This document shows positions 61,375 through 64,000 of a stretch of 64,000 nucleotides of DNA, in pieces (position 1 is the first letter of the stretch; the number at the start of each line of letters is the position of its first letter). The notes below the pieces were generated by a model. It made no database searches. It saw only the letters and a list, made by a program, of their open reading frames with translations, and was not told the origin of the DNA. This DNA is from Flavobacteriaceae bacterium MAR_2009_75 (lineage in GTDB: Bacteria > Bacteroidota > Bacteroidia > Flavobacteriales > Flavobacteriaceae). The position numbers were made by a program, and so were the translations under genes. The stretch lies in assembly GCA_002813285.1 (NCBI GenBank), contig PHTZ01000001.1:3409501-3473500 (forward strand), in the 5' to 3' direction.

Positions 61375-62709
61375 ATGAAAAGGTTGGTGATTTTAGGCGG
61401 AGGCGAGAGCGGAGTAGGTACCGCCATTTTAGGAAAGAAAAAAGGATATGAGGTTTTTGTATCCGACAGCGGAAAGCTGAAAGAAAAGTATAAAGACGTT
61501 CTTGAACATTTTGATATTGATTGGGAAGCCGAGGGGCATACGGAAGCAAAGATCCTGAATGCCGATTTGGTCATGAAAAGTCCGGGAATACCCGATAGGG
61601 TGCCGTTGGTAAAGGCGCTCGTCGAAAAAGGCATTCCGGTAATTTCTGAAATAGAGTTTGCATCACGATTTACCGATGCCAAAATTGTGGGCATCACCGG
61701 TAGTAACGGTAAGACCACGACGACCATGTTGACGAACCATCTTTTGAAAGAAGGCGGATTGCACGTGGGTATGGCGGGCAACATAGGTGATAGCTATGCG
61801 CAAATGGTAGCGGAAAATGATTTTGACCTGTATGTATTGGAAATTAGCAGTTTTCAGTTAGACGGAATCGTGGATTTTGCTCCGCACATAGCCATTTTAA
61901 CGAATATAACACCGGATCATTTAGACCGCTACGAATATAAATTCGAGAATTATATCGCCTCGAAGTTTCGTATCGCCGAGAACCAGACCGAAGAAGACTT
62001 TTTTATCTATGATGCCGATGACCCGGTAATCAGCGAATGGATGAAAGACCACCCGATCAAATCAAAATTGCTTCCATTTTCATTGGAAAAGGAACTGGAA
62101 GAAGGCGCTTATTTAAAAGACAATAAAATAATACTGAACATAACTAACGAAACACTCGAAATGACAACAGAAGCACTAGCCTTAGAAGGCAAACACAACG
62201 TAAAGAACACTATGGCCGCCATGACCGCTGCCAAATTGGTCAGCATTCGTAAAGAATCTATCCGTGAGAGTATCGCCAATTTTCAAGGTGCACCGCACCG
62301 ATTGGAAAAAGTACTGAAAATACATCACGTACAATACATCAACGACTCAAAGGCAACCAACGTGAATTCGGTCTTTTATGCTTTAGATAGTGTTAAAACA
62401 CCTGTAGTTTGGATCGCTGGCGGTCAAGATAAGGGCAATGACTATAAAGAGTTGATGCCATTGGTTCGTGAAAAGGTAAAGGCGATCGTATGCCTTGGGC
62501 TTGACAATGAGAAATTGAAGGACGCCTTTGGCAACGTTGTTGATCTCGTAGTAGAGACCTACGCGATGGAAGAGGCCGTTAAAGTAGCCTATAAAATAGC
62601 CGGTAGAGGTGATACGGTTTTGTTGTCCCCCGCCTGTGCCAGTTTCGACCTATTTAAAAATTATGAAGATAGAGGGGATCAGTTCAAGAACGCCGTAAAG
62701 AACTTATAG
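61375..62709 (+). CDS. murD: UDP-N-acetylmuramoyl-L-alanine:D-glutamate ligase MurD
   Basis: Adds D-glutamate to UDP-MurNAc-L-Ala, using ATP. 444 residues with a Rossmann-like first domain (RLVILGGGESGVGTAILG), the ATP loop GITGSNGKTTTTML, the Mur-ligase phrases LEISSFQLDGI and ITPDHLDRY, and in the last domain YINDSKATNVNSVFYAL and LLSPACASFDLFKNYEDRGDQF. All motifs are intact. It begins one base after the mraY stop. Confidence 0.95.
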   Translation: MKRLVILGGGESGVGTAILGKKKGYEVFVSDSGKLKEKYKDVLEHFDIDWEAEGHTEAKILNADLVMKSPGIPDRVPLVKALVEKGIPVISEIEFASRFTDAKIVGITGSNGKTTTTMLTNHLLKEGGLHVGMAGNIGDSYAQMVAENDFDLYVLEISSFQLDGIVDFAPHIAILTNITPDHLDRYEYKFENYIASKFRIAENQTEEDFFIYDADDPVISEWMKDHPIKSKLLPFSLEKELEEGAYLKDNKIILNITNETLEMTTEALALEGKHNVKNTMAAMTAAKLVSIRKESIRESIANFQGAPHRLEKVLKIHHVQYINDSKATNVNSVFYALDSVKTPVVWIAGGQDKGNDYKELMPLVREKVKAIVCLGLDNEKLKDAFGNVVDLVVETYAMEEAVKVAYKIAGRGDTVLLSPACASFDLFKNYEDRGDQFKNAVKNL

Positions 62710-62738
62710 CCGATTAAGTAATCTGAAAATAGAGACTG

Positions 62739-63935
62739 TTGAAAACATTTTTTCAAAATATAAGAGGTGATAAAGCTATTTGGGCCGTGGTGGCCCTTTT
62801 GGCCTTGTTCTCTTTTTTACCTATCTACAGTGCCAGTAGTAACTTGGTATATGTGGTGGGTAGCGGTACTACTTTCGGTCATTTATTGAGGCACGCCATG
62901 CTTCTGGTCTTAGGTTTCGGTATTATTTATGGCGTGCACAGAATACCTACCCATTTCTTTAAGGGGTTATCATTGATTGCCCTTCCGGTGATATTGGTGT
63001 TATTGGGCTTTACTTTGGCACAAGGCACTACAATCGATGGGGCGAATGCCAGCCGATGGATCAGTATTCCGCTGGTAGGCGGGTTTCAGCCCTCTAATCT
63101 GGCGGCAGTCGTATTGATGATTTATGTGGCGCGGTACCTTTCGAAGGTTCGAGATAAGAAAGTTGGTTTTAAAGAGAGTATAGTGCCGTTGTGGCTTCCG
63201 GTATTTGTGGTGATAGTTTTGATTCTACCGGCCAACTTTTCTACGGCGGCCATCATTTTCACAATGGTTTTGTTGTTGTGTTTTTTAGGAGGATATCCTA
63301 TCAAATACCTCTTGGGCATCGTGGGCACCGGTGTTATCTGTTTGGCATTTTTTGTGCTTACCGCCAAGGCTGCCCCAGGGTTGTTTCCTAACCGTGTGGA
63401 TACTTGGATGAGCCGCATCGAGAGCTTCTCCAATCCGGGAAATTCAGATGCCAATTATCAAATAGAAAGAGCCAAAATTGCCATTGCTACGGGTGGTATA
63501 GTAGGTAAGGGTGCAGGTAAAAGCATTCAAAAGAATTTTTTGCCCCAGAGTTCATCCGATTTTATATATGCCATCATCGTTGAAGAATACGGATTGATAG
63601 GTGGCATCGTACTCATGCTATTCTACCTCTTTTTATTGTTTAGAATTACGGTCGTTGCCAACGCCAACCCAACCATATTCGGTAAGTTATTGGTATTGGG
63701 GGTAGGCATTCCCATCATATTTCAAGCCTTGATCAATATGGCGGTTGCCGTAGAGCTATTTCCGGTTACGGGGCAGAACCTTCCCTTGGTTAGTAGAGGC
63801 GGTACCAGTAGCTGGATGACCTGTTTGGCCATCGGTATCATTCTCGGTGCGAGTAATAGAGAACAAGTGGTAGAATCAAAAAAATCTACCATAGATGAAA
63901 CGAACCCTTTAGAGATTTTAAGTGGCCAATTATAA
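62739..63935 (+). CDS. ftsW: Septal peptidoglycan glycosyltransferase FtsW, TTG start
   Basis: SEDS-family polymerase that makes glycan strands at the septum together with FtsI. 398 residues with about ten membrane helices; key phrases are WISIPLVGGFQPSNLA near helix 4 (substrate-cavity side), YQIERAKIAIATGGIVGKGAGKSIQKNFLPQSSSDFIYAIIVEEYGLIGG-type sequence in the large loop, including the catalytic Asp region, and GQNLPLVSRGGTSSWM near the end. The TTG start at 62739 is fixed by the beginning of the first helix region. Confidence 0.93.
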   Translation: MKTFFQNIRGDKAIWAVVALLALFSFLPIYSASSNLVYVVGSGTTFGHLLRHAMLLVLGFGIIYGVHRIPTHFFKGLSLIALPVILVLLGFTLAQGTTIDGANASRWISIPLVGGFQPSNLAAVVLMIYVARYLSKVRDKKVGFKESIVPLWLPVFVVIVLILPANFSTAAIIFTMVLLLCFLGGYPIKYLLGIVGTGVICLAFFVLTAKAAPGLFPNRVDTWMSRIESFSNPGNSDANYQIERAKIAIATGGIVGKGAGKSIQKNFLPQSSSDFIYAIIVEEYGLIGGIVLMLFYLFLLFRITVVANANPTIFGKLLVLGVGIPIIFQALINMAVAVELFPVTGQNLPLVSRGGTSSWMTCLAIGIILGASNREQVVESKKSTIDETNPLEILSGQL

Positions 63936-64000
63936 GTTCATACTCTCGGGAGGGGGCACGGGCGGGCATATTTATCCCGCAATCGCGATTGCGAACGAAT
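63922..64000 (+). CDS. murG: UDP-GlcNAc:lipid I transferase MurG, 5' end only, GTG start
   Basis: From GTG at 63922 the frame reads MANYKFILSGGGTGGHIYPA and IAIANE to the window edge, the unmistakable N-terminal GGGTGGH loop of MurG, which makes lipid II. It overlaps the ftsW stop by 14 bp. The rest of the gene is outside the window. Confidence 0.93.
   Translation, partial: MANYKFILSGGGTGGHIYPAIAIANE

Noticed and set aside
1-64000. tRNA, rRNA or known riboswitches
   Set aside because: No tRNA-like cloverleaf, rRNA segment or recognisable riboswitch was seen while reading; weak examples could be missed without a covariance search.

Overview
The window looks like the chromosome of a marine Flavobacteriaceae (Bacteroidota), of the Zobellia/Maribacter kind. 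The evidence is the gliding genes gldB and gldC beside nadE, a SusC-independent TonB-dependent barrel receptor, a curli-type amyloid operon in its Bacteroidota form, a meso-DAP-type dcw cell-wall cluster with mraZ, lipoprotein-rich gene content, and a TAnnTTTG promoter element. This is inferred from protein families and motifs; no searches were run.

Layout. 1-4.5 kb: end of dnaG, a NarL-type regulator with Glu at the phospho-acceptor position, nadE, and gldB-gldC. 4.5-24 kb: accessory metabolism and regulation. This includes a cytochrome c lipoprotein, a cupin/TetR pair sharing palindromic operators, an internally deleted esterase, a TonB receptor, an acyl-CoA dehydrogenase, two tandem DUF4242/cyclase-like/AraC regulators, two pirins, a Crp/Fnr regulator, a sugar-phosphate isomerase, an SMR exporter, an arylsulfatase and a DsbA-family protein. 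24-26 kb: a tandemly duplicated lipoprotein gene. 26-33.6 kb: a curli operon (csgA-like, csgB-like, csgE with a CsgH-like N-terminus, csgF, csgG with an added barrel, then a beta-propeller lipoprotein), followed by a second propeller lipoprotein. 33.7-41.2 kb: mixed genes, including a hydrolase broken by an in-frame TGA and the remnant of an AraC gene.

41.2-50.0 kb is the most unusual part. Six consecutive minus-strand gene cassettes are each bounded by an inverted repeat of 11-13 bases unique to that cassette, and are separated by 185-315 bp structured repeats of three related kinds. Most open reading frames start within 0-25 bp of a boundary. This is the arrangement expected of integron cassettes with attC-like sites, but no integrase gene is present (a CALIN-like array). 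Its cargo is largely of anti-phage type: AbiEi/AbiEii, a KAP-family NTPase, a cupin-like protein overlapping a SLATT-type two-TM protein, and a putative AbiC-type protein interrupted by TGA.

50.3-54.7 kb: a PhoD-like phosphatase, a three-copy 48-bp repeat, a subclass B1-like metallo-beta-lactamase, EngB and a hydrolase. 54.8-64 kb: the dcw operon on the plus strand, mraZ-rsmH-ftsL-ftsI-murE-mraY-murD-ftsW-murG. It is headed by three direct repeats at exactly 10-bp spacing beside the promoter, probably the MraZ operator, and six of its nine genes use GTG or TTG starts.
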